59,439 bases of DNA from Gammaproteobacteria bacterium. GTDB lineage: Bacteria; Pseudomonadota; Gammaproteobacteria; Chromatiales; Chromatiaceae. The notes under the pieces are model-generated. The model saw nothing but the letters and a program-made list of their open reading frames with translations. It searched no databases and was not told where the DNA came from. Where the stretch lies: positions 1 to 59,439 of the forward strand of contig JAAAOQ010000174.1 of assembly GCA_009908845.1 (NCBI GenBank), in the 5' to 3' direction. This document shows positions 17,378-26,997 of the stretch, piece after piece. Each line of letters opens with the position of its first letter. Positions within the stretch are counted from its first letter, which is position 1. Both the position numbers and the translations under genes were made by a program.

Positions 17378-18027
17378 ACCGAACGATCATGACGGCGCGC
17401 CACCCCGGAGAATGAAACGGTCGCAACCGTTGTTTCAAGGTAAATGGGACTGGAATCCTACCCGGCGAGATCAATCCTTCACGCGTTAGACAATTGACGG
17501 CGCTTAAGCCATCGACTAGATTCCAAATCGATTGCAGCGCTTTTGCCCCGGGGTTCCATCTCACCCGATAGTCTCGACACCCGCCATCGATGCTCCGGAG
17601 TGCGGTCCGGGGCCGCCCGCAGGGCCTCGATCCCCGGAATGGGGGTCAGGGCTCGCGTACTAAACGGCTCGGCTGTTCAATGCCGTCGCGCCTTGTTGCC
17701 GCCCCTCAAGACCCACTCCCTCGTCGCTTGGCCCAGAACCGCCGCGGCTCGATGCGAGTCTGCACAGCAACGGCGGCCCGGAATGACAGGGCAATATCTG
17801 GGTAGACAGAGGCGCAACGGACCACCAGCGATAGTTTGCAGACGCTCGTGGCCGCGTGTGAACACTGATCACCGGCATACAGGTCGGGATCAGCAGGGGA
17901 GGCGCCACAGCGGCCGCGCTCCCAACGAGATACGGCACCCGGCTGCCGTGTCGCCGTCCGTCGAGTTGTGCGTTGATCGACTGGCGGTGTGCGCGTGCTC
18001 AATGCACGTCCGTTGCGAGAGTGAGCG
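17378..18027. other. 650-base intergenic region with a dispersed repeat
   Basis: It holds copy 1 of dispersed repeat B right after the permease, a small ACGGT-CGCA-ACCGT hairpin (17416-17429), and the leader of the RRM gene. A 162-codon frame (17543-18031) overlaps the RRM start and has an Arg/Pro-rich composition typical of a non-coding frame. The last 150 bases may contain a cold-shock-type leader, but I cannot identify elements. Confidence 0.4.
17387..17416 (+). repeat. Dispersed repeat B, copy 1
   Basis: TCATGACGGCGCGCCACCCC followed by GGAGAATGAA. Related copies are at 22728-22757 and 23833-23863. It starts 9 bases after the permease stop. Confidence 0.5.
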
Positions 18028-18294
18028 ATGAGGATCTACGTAGGCAACTTGAAATATTCGGTCAATGACGACGCCCTGCGCGACATGTTCAGCGAATTCG
18101 GCAATGTCGCGAGCGCTGACGTGATCAAGGACAAGTTCTCCGGTCAATCAAAGGGATTCGGCTTCGTCGACATGCCGAATCAATCCGAGGCCGAGGATGC
18201 GATCCAAGCCCTGAACGATAGCATGCAGGATGGCCGCAAGCTGACGGTCAATGAGGCGAGGCCTCGAAGCGAACGTCCACAGCGACGCTTCTAG
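18028..18294 (+). CDS. RRM-type RNA-binding protein
   Basis: An 88-residue single-RRM protein of the bacterial/cyanobacterial Rbp type. RNP2 is IYVGNL (residues 3-8) and RNP1 is KGFGFVDM (42-49), with the aromatic residues that stack on RNA; a short Arg-rich tail follows. It probably binds single-stranded RNA, and relatives are often cold-induced. GAGAGTGAGCG precedes the ATG. It converges with ubiD across a hairpin. Confidence 0.93.
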   Translation: MRIYVGNLKYSVNDDALRDMFSEFGNVASADVIKDKFSGQSKGFGFVDMPNQSEAEDAIQALNDSMQDGRKLTVNEARPRSERPQRRF

Positions 18295-18310
18295 GCAATG
18301 CTGATGGCCG

Positions 18311-18342
18311 CGCGACGTCCGGAGGATTGGCCGGTCGTCGCG
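18311..18342. terminator. Strong hairpin between convergent RRM gene and ubiD
   Basis: Arms CGCGACG-T-CCGG and CCGG-T-CGTCGCG enclose an 8-base loop: 11 pairs with one T-T mismatch. It lies between two convergent genes. There is no T-run on either side, so if it terminates it does so without the classic tail; it could equally protect the 3' ends. Confidence 0.55.
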
Positions 18343-18371
18343 GCGCCGACGTGTCCGTTGGCCGAAGCGCA

Positions 18372-19862
18372 CTAGCACTTGATGTCGCGGGCATCGGCAC
18401 CGAGGCCAAGCTGCGGCCAGAGCCGATCGACCTTTGCCTTGACCGCCTCGTCCATCCGGATCGGGCGTCCCCACTCGCGCTCGGTCTCGCCCGGCCATTT
18501 GCTGGTCGCATCGAAGCCGATCTTCGAGCCCAGCCCGGAGACGGGCGAGGCGAAGTCCAGATAGTCGATCGGGGTGTTCTCGACCATCACCGTATCGCGC
18601 GCCGGGTCCATGCGCGTGGTCATCGCCCAGATCACGTCCTTCCAATCGCGCGCTGAGACATCGTCATCGACGACGATCACGAACTTGGTGTACATGAACT
18701 GACGCAGGAACGACCAGACCCCGAGCATCACCCGCTTGGCATGCCCGGGATATTGCTTCTTCATCGCCACCACCGCGAGCCGATAGGAGCAGCCCTCGGG
18801 CGGCAGATAGAAGTCGGCGATCTCCGGGAACTGCTTCTGCAGGATCGGCACGAAGACCTCGTTGAGCGCCACACCGAGGATGGCCGGCTCGTCGGGGGGG
18901 CGCCCCGTGTAGGTGCTGTGATAGATCGGCTCGGGGCGTTGGGTGATCCGGTCGATGGTGAAGACCGGGAAACTGTCGACCTCATTGTAGTAGCCGGTAT
19001 GGTCGCCGAACGGTCCCTCGGGGGCCATATCATCGGGATGGAGATGCCCCTCGAGCACGATCTCGGCGCTGGCCGGGACCTGCAGGTCCGAGCCTTGGCA
19101 GGCCGCGAGCTCGGTGCGGCTGCCGCGCAGCAGGCCGGCGAAGGCGTATTCCGAGAGCGTATCCGGCACCGGGGTCACGGCGCCGAGGATCGTCGCCGGG
19201 TCGGCGCCGAGCGCGACCGCGACCGGGAACGCCTTGCCGGGATGCGCCCGTTGCCAATCGCGGAAGTCCAGCGCGCCACCGCGATGCGCCAGCCAGCGCA
19301 TGATGACCCGGTTGCGGCCGATCACCTGCATCCGATAGATGCCCAGGTTCTGGCGCGTCTTCTCCGGACCGCGCGTGATCACCAGGCCCCAGGTGATCAG
19401 CGGGCCGGCATCCTCGGGCCAACAGTGCTGGATCGGCAATCGCGCCAGATTGATCGCCTCGCCCTCGAAGACCTGCTCCTGGCAGGGCGGCTGGCGTCGG
19501 ATCTTGGGCGCCATGTCCAGCACCTTCTTGAAGATCGGCAGGCTTTGCCAGGCTTCCTTCATCCCCTTCGGTGGGTCCGGCTCCTTCAGGAACGCGAGCA
19601 ATCGGCCGACCTCGCGCAAGGCATCGACCGATTCCTCCCCCATCCCGAGCGCGACCCGCTGCGGCGTGCCGAACAGGTTACCGAGCAGCGGGATCGCCGA
19701 GCCCTTGGGCCGCTCGAACAGGATGGCCGGGCCGCCGGCACGCAAGGTGCGGTCACAGATCTCGGTCACCTCCAGATAGGGGTCGACCTCGACGCGGACG
19801 CGCTTCAGCTCGCCGCGCCGCTCGAGCTGGTCGATGAAATCGCGGAGATCCTGGTACTTCAA
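18372..19862 (-). CDS. ubiD: 4-hydroxy-3-polyprenylbenzoate decarboxylase (prenyl-FMN dependent)
   Basis: A 496-residue UbiD, which decarboxylates the polyprenylated ring in ubiquinone synthesis using prenylated FMN made by UbiX (not in this window). Family segments are [55 protein letters not shown] and the C-terminal [13 protein letters not shown]. Length is typical. The start is TTG at 19862 with AAGGTGAG about six bases upstream and gives the family N terminus exactly. Confidence 0.95.
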   Translation of the reverse strand: MKYQDLRDFIDQLERRGELKRVRVEVDPYLEVTEICDRTLRAGGPAILFERPKGSAIPLLGNLFGTPQRVALGMGEESVDALREVGRLLAFLKEPDPPKGMKEAWQSLPIFKKVLDMAPKIRRQPPCQEQVFEGEAINLARLPIQHCWPEDAGPLITWGLVITRGPEKTRQNLGIYRMQVIGRNRVIMRWLAHRGGALDFRDWQRAHPGKAFPVAVALGADPATILGAVTPVPDTLSEYAFAGLLRGSRTELAACQGSDLQVPASAEIVLEGHLHPDDMAPEGPFGDHTGYYNEVDSFPVFTIDRITQRPEPIYHSTYTGRPPDEPAILGVALNEVFVPILQKQFPEIADFYLPPEGCSYRLAVVAMKKQYPGHAKRVMLGVWSFLRQFMYTKFVIVVDDDVSARDWKDVIWAMTTRMDPARDTVMVENTPIDYLDFASPVSGLGSKIGFDATSKWPGETEREWGRPIRMDEAVKAKVDRLWPQLGLGADARDIKC

Positions 19863-19990
19863 TGGCTCACCTTCGCCGGTTGCTTGGTGCAGATTGGTGG
19901 GCGCAAATGGGCGTCGAGGGTCGAGGCAGGCTACGAGCCGACGGCCATGGCAATGGGCTGGCTCGGCTGCCTGTGACCGGTTTTCAGGTC

Positions 19991-20974
19991 TCAGCTCCGA
20001 GAGACCAGGCAGTGCACGCTGAACAGCTGCTCGGGATCGGTCCAGACCTGCTCAGGCTCGAAGCCGGCCCGCCTTGCCAGCGCATGGAACCCGTCGATGC
20101 TGTACTTGTGCGAGCATTCGGTATGGATGGTCTCGCCTTCGCGGAAGGCGAAGCGCGCGCCGGCAACCTCGACCTGCTGCTCGCAGGTGCTGAGCAGGTG
20201 CATCTCGATCCGGCTCTGCTCGGCGTTGAAGAAGGCCTCATGGCGGAAGCGGGTCGTGTCGAAGCCCCCATCGAGCTCGCGGTTGATGCGGTGGAGCAGA
20301 TTCATGTTGAAGGCCGCGGTCACACCGGCGGCATCGTTGTAGGCGCGCTCGAGGCGCTCACGCTCCTTGATCAGGTCGACCCCGATCAACAGCCGCCCTT
20401 CCGGGCCGAGGATGGCCGCGACCCGCCGCAACAGCTGCTCGGCATCGGCCGGCTCGAAATTGCCGATCGACGAGCCCGGAAAGAAGGCCGCGCGCGGATG
20501 CTCATGATCCTCGACCGGCAGCGCGAACGGCGCCGAATAGTCCGCGCAGACGGCGTGGACCTGCAGCCCGGGGAAGGTCGCCGCCAGCGCCTGCGCGGAC
20601 TCGCGCAGATGCGCGCTCGAGATATCGACCGGCATATAGACTGCCGGGCGCAGCGCCTCGAGCAGCACCCGGATCTTCAGACTGCTGCCGCTGCCGAGCT
20701 CGACCAGCAGCGCCTCGCGCCCGAGCCGCTTTGCCATCTCGGCGCCGGACTCGCGCAGGATCGCGATCTCGGTGCGGGTCGGGTAATACTCGGGCAGCTC
20801 GCAGATGGCGTCGAACAGCTTCGAGCCCTCGGCATCGTAGAACAGCTTCGGCGAGAGCCGCTTACGCGGCTTTGCCAACCCTTCCAAGACCTCGGCGCGC
20901 AGATCGGCCGGGGCCGGGTGATAGTCATGGAACGCGATCGGATTGACCGCACTCGGGTCGCTCAATGGGCTCAT
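19991..20974 (-). CDS. egtD: L-histidine N(alpha)-methyltransferase
   Basis: A 327-residue SAM-dependent enzyme that trimethylates histidine to hercynine, the first step of ergothioneine synthesis. Visible are [31 protein letters not shown], the SAM motif [27 protein letters not shown] and [17 protein letters not shown]. The frame runs much further upstream inside egtB, but the ATG at 20974 overlaps the egtB stop as ATGA and starts the conserved part. The two genes form a coupled operon. Confidence 0.94.
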   Translation of the reverse strand: MSPLSDPSAVNPIAFHDYHPAPADLRAEVLEGLAKPRKRLSPKLFYDAEGSKLFDAICELPEYYPTRTEIAILRESGAEMAKRLGREALLVELGSGSSLKIRVLLEALRPAVYMPVDISSAHLRESAQALAATFPGLQVHAVCADYSAPFALPVEDHEHPRAAFFPGSSIGNFEPADAEQLLRRVAAILGPEGRLLIGVDLIKERERLERAYNDAAGVTAAFNMNLLHRINRELDGGFDTTRFRHEAFFNAEQSRIEMHLLSTCEQQVEVAGARFAFREGETIHTECSHKYSIDGFHALARRAGFEPEQVWTDPEQLFSVHCLVSRS

Positions 20975-22263
20975 GCGATGTCCTCTGCCAGCCGGATGCC
21001 TTTGAACTGCCAGCGTTCGTGGGGATAGAAGAAGTTGCGGTAGGTGGCGCGGGCATGGCTGGCCGAGGTCGCGCAGGAACCACCGCGCAGGACCATCTGG
21101 CCGCTCATGAACTTGCCGTTGTACTCGCCGAGGGCGCCATCGACGGCCCGATAACGCGGATACGGTAGATAGGCCGAGGCCGTCCACTCCCAGCAATCGC
21201 CGAACAGCTGCTCCAATGGCTCGCCGCCCGCAGCCGGCTGCGGATGGAAGCGCCCGGCATCGGCGAACTGGCCGCTGACCGGCCGGCCCGCCGCCGCGTG
21301 TTCCCACTCGAACTCGCTCGGCAGTCGGCGCCCGGCCCAGCGCGCATAGGCCTCGGCCTCGAAATAGCTGACGTGACAGACCGGCTCCGCCGGATTCAAC
21401 GGCCGGCGCCCGGCGAGCGTGGTCTCGTGCCACTGTCCATCGAGCTGCTCCCAGTAGAGCGGCGCCTGCCAGCCCTGGGACTGGATCTGGGCCCAGCCGT
21501 CGGAGAGCCAGAGCGCCGGGTCGCGATAGCCGCCGGCATCGACGAAGGCCTGATACTCAGCATTCGTGACCAGGCGATCGGCGAGCTGGAACGGCTCCAG
21601 GAAGCGCTGATGGCGCGGCGACTCGTTGTCGTAGGCGAAGCCGTCCCCTTCGGCCCCGAACCAGTGCAGTCCGCCCTCGAACCGGCTGAAGGTCAGCGGC
21701 GACGGCTCGCGCTGCGGGGTCGCCGGTAGATCCGCGCGGTAGGCGGGACGCAACGGATTGTAGGCGAGGTTGTACTTGATATCGGTCATCAAGAGCTCTT
21801 GATGCTGTTGCTCATGATTGAGACCGATCTCGATGCGCGCTCGCACGGTCGCCTCATGCTCCGGCGGACAAGCGTTCAACAATCGCATCATCGCCTCATC
21901 GACATGACGCCGATAATCGTAGACCTCGGCGACGGTCGGCCGCGACAGCAAGCCGCGCTCCGGGCGCGGCCAGAAGCCGGCCTCGGTCTGCTCGTAGTAG
22001 GAATTGAACAGATGGGCATAGGCGGGATTGAACGCCTGGTAGCCTGGCAGGAAGGGCCTTAGCAAGAAGGTCTCGAAGAACCAAGAGACATGCGCGAGAT
22101 GCCATTTCGGCGGACTCGCCTCGACGGCCGTCTGCAGCACATAATCTTCGATCTCGAGCGGCTCGCAGAGCTGCTCGGTAAAGGCCCTGACACGGCTGTA
22201 GGCCGCGGTGAGATTCGCAAAATGCTGGTAGGATGAGCGGGTCGTTTCGTCCTGTGGTGGCAT
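20971..22263 (-). CDS. egtB: Ergothioneine biosynthesis sulfoxide synthase EgtB
   Basis: A 430-residue two-domain non-haem iron enzyme. The N-terminal DinB-type domain carries the iron ligands in WHLAH (54-58) and HEQQH (150-154). The C-terminal formylglycine-generating-enzyme-like domain shows RLVTNAEYQAFVDAGGY, GRRLPSEFEWEHAA, WEWTASAYLPYP and VLRGGSCATS. It joins hercynine to a thiol (gamma-glutamylcysteine or cysteine) to form the C-S bond. AGGAG about seven bases before 22263 fixes the start; the open frame above it has no family similarity. egtC and egtE are not beside it, as is common outside actinobacteria. Confidence 0.93.
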   Translation of the reverse strand: MPPQDETTRSSYQHFANLTAAYSRVRAFTEQLCEPLEIEDYVLQTAVEASPPKWHLAHVSWFFETFLLRPFLPGYQAFNPAYAHLFNSYYEQTEAGFWPRPERGLLSRPTVAEVYDYRRHVDEAMMRLLNACPPEHEATVRARIEIGLNHEQQHQELLMTDIKYNLAYNPLRPAYRADLPATPQREPSPLTFSRFEGGLHWFGAEGDGFAYDNESPRHQRFLEPFQLADRLVTNAEYQAFVDAGGYRDPALWLSDGWAQIQSQGWQAPLYWEQLDGQWHETTLAGRRPLNPAEPVCHVSYFEAEAYARWAGRRLPSEFEWEHAAAGRPVSGQFADAGRFHPQPAAGGEPLEQLFGDCWEWTASAYLPYPRYRAVDGALGEYNGKFMSGQMVLRGGSCATSASHARATYRNFFYPHERWQFKGIRLAEDIA

Positions 22264-22798
22264 CAGGCTCTCCTGGTCTCCGGTCGGATGAGGTTTGGCG
22301 CTCGCGGGTGCGGCACCACACAGCGCATACGGTGGCTTGACGCGCGCGCAGACGGTCGCTGCAGTAGGACGTCTCGCAAATGAGGCAAAGATCGCGGCTG
22401 TTCGATGACGGTCTGTGGTGAGACGCGGCGAGGTCTGTACAGAGCGATGCCCCGTTACCGCCGGCAGAGTTGGCGGTCTCGAGGGCGAATTTCTAGTCGG
22501 GTCCGCGTTGAAGCTGGCCGGCGAGCTTGATTTCCGCGCTCGATCTCGTCCCGGCAACGGGCCTCAGGCACAGCTTGCCTGGGCGGCGCTCGGGGGCAGT
22601 CGTGACTGCGGCGCGTCGTGATTCGAGCAGGTTAACGAGCCGTTCTCGGGTGCCTCATCGTTTGATCGCTCCGCCACCGGCGCGCATGATACCGGCTGCG
22701 GACCGTCGCAGCTATCCGCGCTAACGTTCATGGCACGGCGCCACCCCGGACGATGAATTCCGCGTGATTCACGGTAACCGCCAACCCGGAGCGATCGA
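22264..22798. other. 535-base divergent intergenic region
   Basis: It lies between divergent egtB (minus) and the alcohol dehydrogenase (plus), so it should hold both promoters. Copy 2 of dispersed repeat B sits at 22728-22757. A 68-codon frame at 22415-22621 does not look like a real protein. Nothing else recognised. Confidence 0.4.
22728..22757 (+). repeat. Dispersed repeat B, copy 2
   Basis: TCATGGCACGGCGCCACCCC then GGACGATGAA; matches copy 1 except for small changes near the 5' end and two bases near the 3' end. It is 41 bases before the alcohol dehydrogenase start. Confidence 0.5.
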
Positions 22799-23767
22799 TT
22801 GAAGGCCGTCTGGCTCGAGCCCACCGCTTCCACAACACTTCGCTTGCGCACCGATCTGCCGATCCCTGTGCCCGGCACGGGCGAGGCATTGGTCCGTGTC
22901 CGAATGGCCGGCGTCTGCTCGACCGATCTGGCACTCCTGAACGGCTATTATCCATTCACCGGCGTGCTCGGCCACGAGTTCGTCGGTGAGATCGCCGCGG
23001 CAGCGGATGCGCCTGAGCGGATCGGCGAGCGGGTCATCGGCTCGATCAACCTCAGCTGCGGCCAGTGCCGCGAATGCCTTGCCTGCCGACCGAGTCATTG
23101 CCTCGAGCGTCGGGTACTCGGGATCAAGGGGCACAATGGCGCCTTCGCCGAGTACCTGTGCCTGCCACTGACTAATCTGCATCGGGTCCCAGACCAGGTA
23201 ACCGACAGTTGCGCGGTCTTCGCAGAGCCCCTGGCAGCGGCCCTCGAGGTGCCGGAACGGGTCCATATCAACCCATCGGACCGCGTGTTGATCGTCGGTG
23301 CCGGCCGCCTCGGCCAAATGATCGCGCGGGTGGTCGCGCTGACCGGCGCATCGCTCGCCGTCGTCGCACGGCACGCGCATCAGCGCCAGCGGCTGGCGCA
23401 AGCCGGGATCGCCTCGCTCGATGAACAGCAGGTCGAGCCCGCCAGCTATGATCTCGTCATCGAGGCCAGCGGCGCGCCAAGCGGCTTTCAACTGGCGCGC
23501 ACCGCCGTGCGGCCGCGCGGCACGCTCTGTCTCAAGAGCACCTATCGCGGTGCGGTCCCGGTCGAGCTCTCAGCGCTGGTCGTCGATGAGATCCAGCTGA
23601 TCGGCTCGCGCTGCGGCCCCTTCCCTGCGGCGCTGCGGCTGCTTGCTGATCAGCGCCTGGCTCTGCCCCCTCTGATCGACGTGCGTGAACCGCTCGACAA
23701 CGGCGTGCAGGCGCTACGGCGCGCTGCCGAGCCGGACGTGCTCAAGGCCGTGATCGATTGCACCTGA
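22799..23767 (+). CDS. Zinc-dependent medium-chain alcohol dehydrogenase family protein
   Basis: A 322-residue MDR protein. The catalytic zinc site is Cys40 with GHEF (His59, Glu60), the structural zinc lobe is CGQCRECLAC plus Cys101 (87-101), and the NAD(P)-binding fold has VLIVGAGRLGQMIARVVAL. It would oxidise or reduce an alcohol/aldehyde; the substrate is not clear. The presence of both zinc sites argues against the BchC branch. Start is TTG at 22799 with GGAG upstream; no ATG fits. It stands alone, flanked on both sides by repeat B. Confidence 0.85.
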   Translation: MKAVWLEPTASTTLRLRTDLPIPVPGTGEALVRVRMAGVCSTDLALLNGYYPFTGVLGHEFVGEIAAAADAPERIGERVIGSINLSCGQCRECLACRPSHCLERRVLGIKGHNGAFAEYLCLPLTNLHRVPDQVTDSCAVFAEPLAAALEVPERVHINPSDRVLIVGAGRLGQMIARVVALTGASLAVVARHAHQRQRLAQAGIASLDEQQVEPASYDLVIEASGAPSGFQLARTAVRPRGTLCLKSTYRGAVPVELSALVVDEIQLIGSRCGPFPAALRLLADQRLALPPLIDVREPLDNGVQALRRAAEPDVLKAVIDCT

Positions 23768-23832
23768 CCGGGCGTCTTCCAGTCTCCGTCGCTTCACCGA
23801 GCTGACCGCAACGCTGATCAGCAGGTTAAAGA

Positions 23833-23863
23833 TCACGGCGGCGTGCCAGCCTCGAGAATGGAA
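23833..23863 (+). repeat. Dispersed repeat B, copy 3 (diverged)
   Basis: TCACGGCGGCGTGCCAGCCT then CGAGAATGGAA: the same order of blocks as copies 1 and 2, with more changes. It is 65 bases after the alcohol dehydrogenase stop. Confidence 0.4.
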
Positions 23864-24028
23864 CGCTCGGGCCCCTCGTTACAGCCATTCCGCCTGATCG
23901 CCGGACAGAAAGCGCCGGAACAGTCAGCAACCGATGGGCTCAGCTCGTCCGGAAACCAGGGCGAGTGACGATAACGTTCAGAGCGCGCTTGTGCCCTCGT
24001 GCGTGCTGGCCGGTTGGCGTCCTGATGC

Positions 24029-24451
24029 TCAATCCGCAGCCCAACTCAATGTCACCACCAGATCGTCCCAATCTCCCGGAAAATCACCCCCGTCCTCGCA
24101 GCGGATGCTGATCCGGCATTCGCCGTCGACCAGCTCGGATCGAACGTTGAGGTCGTTCACGATCCAGGTCTCGTCCTGATAGGACAGACAGCCGAGCAAC
24201 AGGGGCGGGTGCTCAAACGTACGCGAGCCGACGCCGATGGTGCGCCCAAGCCCGCGCCCTTGCCACTCGAAATGCATGTGGCCGCGGTCGTCGAAGACCC
24301 GCACCTGTTGCAAGAGCTTCGCATTGACCCTCGCATGAACCGTCACCGGCCGATCACTCGGCGCTTCGACCCGCACCATTCGGGTCCCGGTCTTCATGTC
24401 GGTCTGGGCATGCAGCGCCTCGTCGACCTCAATTATGGTCACATCGGTCAT
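24029..24451 (-). CDS. Hypothetical protein, beta-rich, soluble
   Basis: A 140-residue protein with no signal peptide or membrane segment. Alternating hydrophobic stretches (TRMVRVEAPSDRPVTVHARV, QVRVFDDRGHMHFEWQGRG, CRISIRC) suggest a beta sandwich. The C-terminal half has acidic GDFPGDWDDLVVTLSW. Codon use is like its neighbours. I do not recognise the family. Divergent from the antiporter gene. Confidence 0.7.
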   Translation of the reverse strand: MTDVTIIEVDEALHAQTDMKTGTRMVRVEAPSDRPVTVHARVNAKLLQQVRVFDDRGHMHFEWQGRGLGRTIGVGSRTFEHPPLLLGCLSYQDETWIVNDLNVRSELVDGECRISIRCEDGGDFPGDWDDLVVTLSWAAD

Positions 24452-24632
24452 CGGATCATTCTCCTCGGTCAGTGATGGATTCGGGCGGCAGCATAGACCG
24501 ATCTCCCTGCCTTTTCAGGGCCGGGTGCGCCCGCGTTGGCGAAACAGGCTCGTTCGCGCTCCAACAACGCGGCATAATGCGCCCAGCCTCAGCCACCTCT
24601 CGGCAGACGTTCGCTGCGCACAGGCGGTCGCT

Positions 24633-25931
24633 ATGCAACTGTTCAACATCATCGCGGTTCTCATCACACTGTCGGCCGTCTTCGCTTGGTTCAACCACCG
24701 CTTCCTGAAGATGCCCACCGCGATCGGCCTGATGCTGATCGCATTGCTGATGTCACTGGCGCTGCTGCTGCCGCTGCCATGGACCGATGCGCTCGAGCAG
24801 GATATCCGGCTGATGGTCAACAGCATCGACTTCGATGCGACGCTGCTGCACGGGATGCTGAGCTTCCTGCTGTTTGCGGGCGCGCTGCATGTCAATCTGC
24901 ACGACCTCGCGCGTCAGAAGTGGGTCATCGCGATCCTCGCCAGCTTCAGCGTGATCGTCTCGACCTTCCTCGTCGGCGGTGTCGCCTGGTTGCTGTTCGC
25001 GCTACTCGGTCTCGATATCCCGCTGATCTACTGCCTGCTGTTCGGCGCGCTGATCTCGCCGACCGATCCGATCGCTGTGCTCGGCATCCTGAAGAGCGCC
25101 GGGGCGCCACCAAGCCTCGAGATCAAGATCACCGGCGAGTCGCTATTCAACGACGGGGTCGCCGTGGTCGTCTTCATGGTGCTGTTCGAGATCGCGGTTG
25201 GCGGCGAGCCTGTCACACTCGGGAACGCCTTCGAGATGTTCGTCGAAGAGGCGCTCGGCGGCCTGCTGCTTGGGCTCGTCAGCGGCGGTATCGCCTATCT
25301 GATGCTGCGCCGAGTCGATGACTACCAGGTCGAGGTGCTCATTACGCTTGCGGTCGCCGCCGGCGCCTATGCGCTCGCCGAGCATCTGCATGTCTCGGCA
25401 CCGATCACTGTGGTGGTTGCCGGGCTATTGCTCGGCAACCAGGGCCGCAACGGCGCAATGTCAACGAAGACCCAGGGCCATCTTGACAACTTCTGGGAGT
25501 TGGTCGACGAGGTCCTCAACGCGGTCCTGTTCGTGCTGATCGGCCTCGAGGTGCTCGTGATCAGCGTGACCCCGGCCACGCTCGCCGCCGGTCTCTTCGC
25601 GATCCCACTGGTACTGGGTGCCCGTGCGATCAGCGCCGGTGCGCCAGTGGCCTTGATGCGGCGCTTTCGCAGCTTCTCCCCGGGCGTGGTGACCATCCTC
25701 ACCTGGGGTGCGCTGCGCGGCGGTATCTCGGTCGCGTTGGCGTTGTCGCTTCCCGACTCAGAGGTCCGAGACATCCTGGTCACCGTCACCTATGTCGTCG
25801 TGGTCTTCTCGATCCTGGTTCAGGGCCTCACCCTCGGTCCGGTGGTGAGGCGCTTCGGAGAACGTGCCGAGATCGAGATGGACCGCACGGAGCTTCCCGG
25901 CGCTCGGCCTCACCAAGCCGAGGCGCACTGA
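24633..25931 (+). CDS. CPA1-type Na+(K+)/H+ antiporter (NhaP-like)
   Basis: A 432-residue inner-membrane antiporter with about 12 membrane segments. CPA1 motifs are SPTDPIAVLGILKSAG (near 142-157), GESLFNDGVAVVVF with the ion-binding Asn-Asp pair (near 168), and LTWGALRGGISVALALSLP (near 371). It exchanges cytoplasmic Na+ or K+ for protons. The frame is open 79 codons upstream, but MQLFNIIAVLITLSAVFAW at 24633 gives the family N terminus. It ends 25 bases before srkA. Confidence 0.88.
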   Translation: MQLFNIIAVLITLSAVFAWFNHRFLKMPTAIGLMLIALLMSLALLLPLPWTDALEQDIRLMVNSIDFDATLLHGMLSFLLFAGALHVNLHDLARQKWVIAILASFSVIVSTFLVGGVAWLLFALLGLDIPLIYCLLFGALISPTDPIAVLGILKSAGAPPSLEIKITGESLFNDGVAVVVFMVLFEIAVGGEPVTLGNAFEMFVEEALGGLLLGLVSGGIAYLMLRRVDDYQVEVLITLAVAAGAYALAEHLHVSAPITVVVAGLLLGNQGRNGAMSTKTQGHLDNFWELVDEVLNAVLFVLIGLEVLVISVTPATLAAGLFAIPLVLGARAISAGAPVALMRRFRSFSPGVVTILTWGALRGGISVALALSLPDSEVRDILVTVTYVVVVFSILVQGLTLGPVVRRFGERAEIEMDRTELPGARPHQAEAH

Positions 25932-25956
25932 CTCGCCGCACGGGACAGGGGCAGCA

Positions 25957-26976
25957 ATGCAGGAAACAGACAGCGATATGGCCGGGGAAGCGGCCGGTCC
26001 GCGGCGACCCTATGCGGACCTGACACCCGATTGCGTCTTGGACGCGGTGGAGTCGCTTGGCTTCGTCGTTGATGGACGGCTGTTGCCGCTGAACAGCTAC
26101 GAGAATCGGGTCTATCAGGTCGGACTGGATGATACTGCGCCGGTGATCGCCAAGTTCTACCGGCCTGGACGCTGGTCCGACGAGGCGATCGCCGAGGAGC
26201 ATGCCTTCATGCTGGCGCTCAGCGAGCGCGAGATCCCGGCGGTCGCGCCGCTGGTGATCGACGGACACAGCCTGCATCGGCACCGTGGTTATCGGTTCTC
26301 GCTCACGCCTCGCTGCGGCGGACGCGACCCTGAGCTCGAGCAGCCCGAGACCCTGATCCGAATCGGTCGGTTCATCGCCCGTATCCATGCGGTCGGTGCG
26401 AGCCAGCCGTTCCGACACCGGCCAACGTTGACGTACCAACTCTTTGGCGTCGAGCCAAGTCAATACCTGATCGAGCAGGGCTGGATCCCGGCCGAGCTGA
26501 CCGCCGCCTACACCAGTGTGCTCGAGCAAGCACTGACCGAGGTCGCAGCCTGCTTTGAGCGCGCCGGTCCCATTCGATCGCGACGGCTGCATGGCGATTG
26601 CCATCGGGGCAATCTGCTCTGGACCGAGCAGGGACCGCACTTCGTCGACTTCGACGACGCGCGGATGGGACCAGCGATCCAAGACCTCTGGATGCTCCTC
26701 TCCGGCGACCGAACCCAGATGAGACTACAGCTCGACGCAATCCTGGAAGGTTATCAGGATTTTTGCGATTTCGATCTGCGCGAGCTGCATCTGATCGAAG
26801 CCCTACGGACACTTCGGTTGATCCACTATGCCGCCTGGCTGGCGCGACGCTGGGACGATCCGGCCTTTCCGGATGCCTTTCCCTGGTTCGACTCGCCGCG
26901 CTTCTGGGAGGAGCAGATCCTGATCCTGCGCGAGCAGATCGCGGCGATGCAGGAAGGCCCGCTGAGCCTGCTCTGA
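25957..26976 (+). CDS. srkA: Stress response kinase A (YihE family)
   Basis: A 339-residue aminoglycoside-phosphotransferase-fold Ser/Thr kinase. It has LNSYENRVYQVGLDD (family N-terminal motif), VIAKFYRPGRWSDEAI with the ATP-binding Lys, RLHGDCHRGNLLW (catalytic loop) and FVDFDDARMGPAIQDLWMLL (Mg-binding DFD). SrkA counters stress-induced death in E. coli. The ATG at 25957 has AGGGG about five bases upstream; the longer frame overlaps the antiporter end and has no similarity. Linked to the antiporter on the same strand. Confidence 0.92.
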   Translation: MQETDSDMAGEAAGPRRPYADLTPDCVLDAVESLGFVVDGRLLPLNSYENRVYQVGLDDTAPVIAKFYRPGRWSDEAIAEEHAFMLALSEREIPAVAPLVIDGHSLHRHRGYRFSLTPRCGGRDPELEQPETLIRIGRFIARIHAVGASQPFRHRPTLTYQLFGVEPSQYLIEQGWIPAELTAAYTSVLEQALTEVAACFERAGPIRSRRLHGDCHRGNLLWTEQGPHFVDFDDARMGPAIQDLWMLLSGDRTQMRLQLDAILEGYQDFCDFDLRELHLIEALRTLRLIHYAAWLARRWDDPAFPDAFPWFDSPRFWEEQILILREQIAAMQEGPLSLL

Positions 26977-26997
26977 GCGCCTCTGTCCGCGTCCAGT

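Noticed and set aside
17543..18031. 162-codon frame before the RRM gene
   Set aside because: Overlaps the RRM start, rich in Arg/Pro/Cys as expected for non-coding GC-rich frames.
18741..19976. 411-codon plus-strand open frame opposite ubiD
   Set aside because: Shadow of ubiD with His/Arg/Asp-rich antisense composition.
19991..21433. Long egtD with a 150-residue N-terminal extension
   Set aside because: The extra part is an out-of-frame reading of egtB; the ATGA overlap at 20974 and family N terminus fix the shorter protein.
22799..23767. Bacteriochlorophyllide dehydrogenase BchC
   Set aside because: Length is close, but complete catalytic and structural zinc sites and the absence of other pigment genes fit a general zinc alcohol dehydrogenase better.
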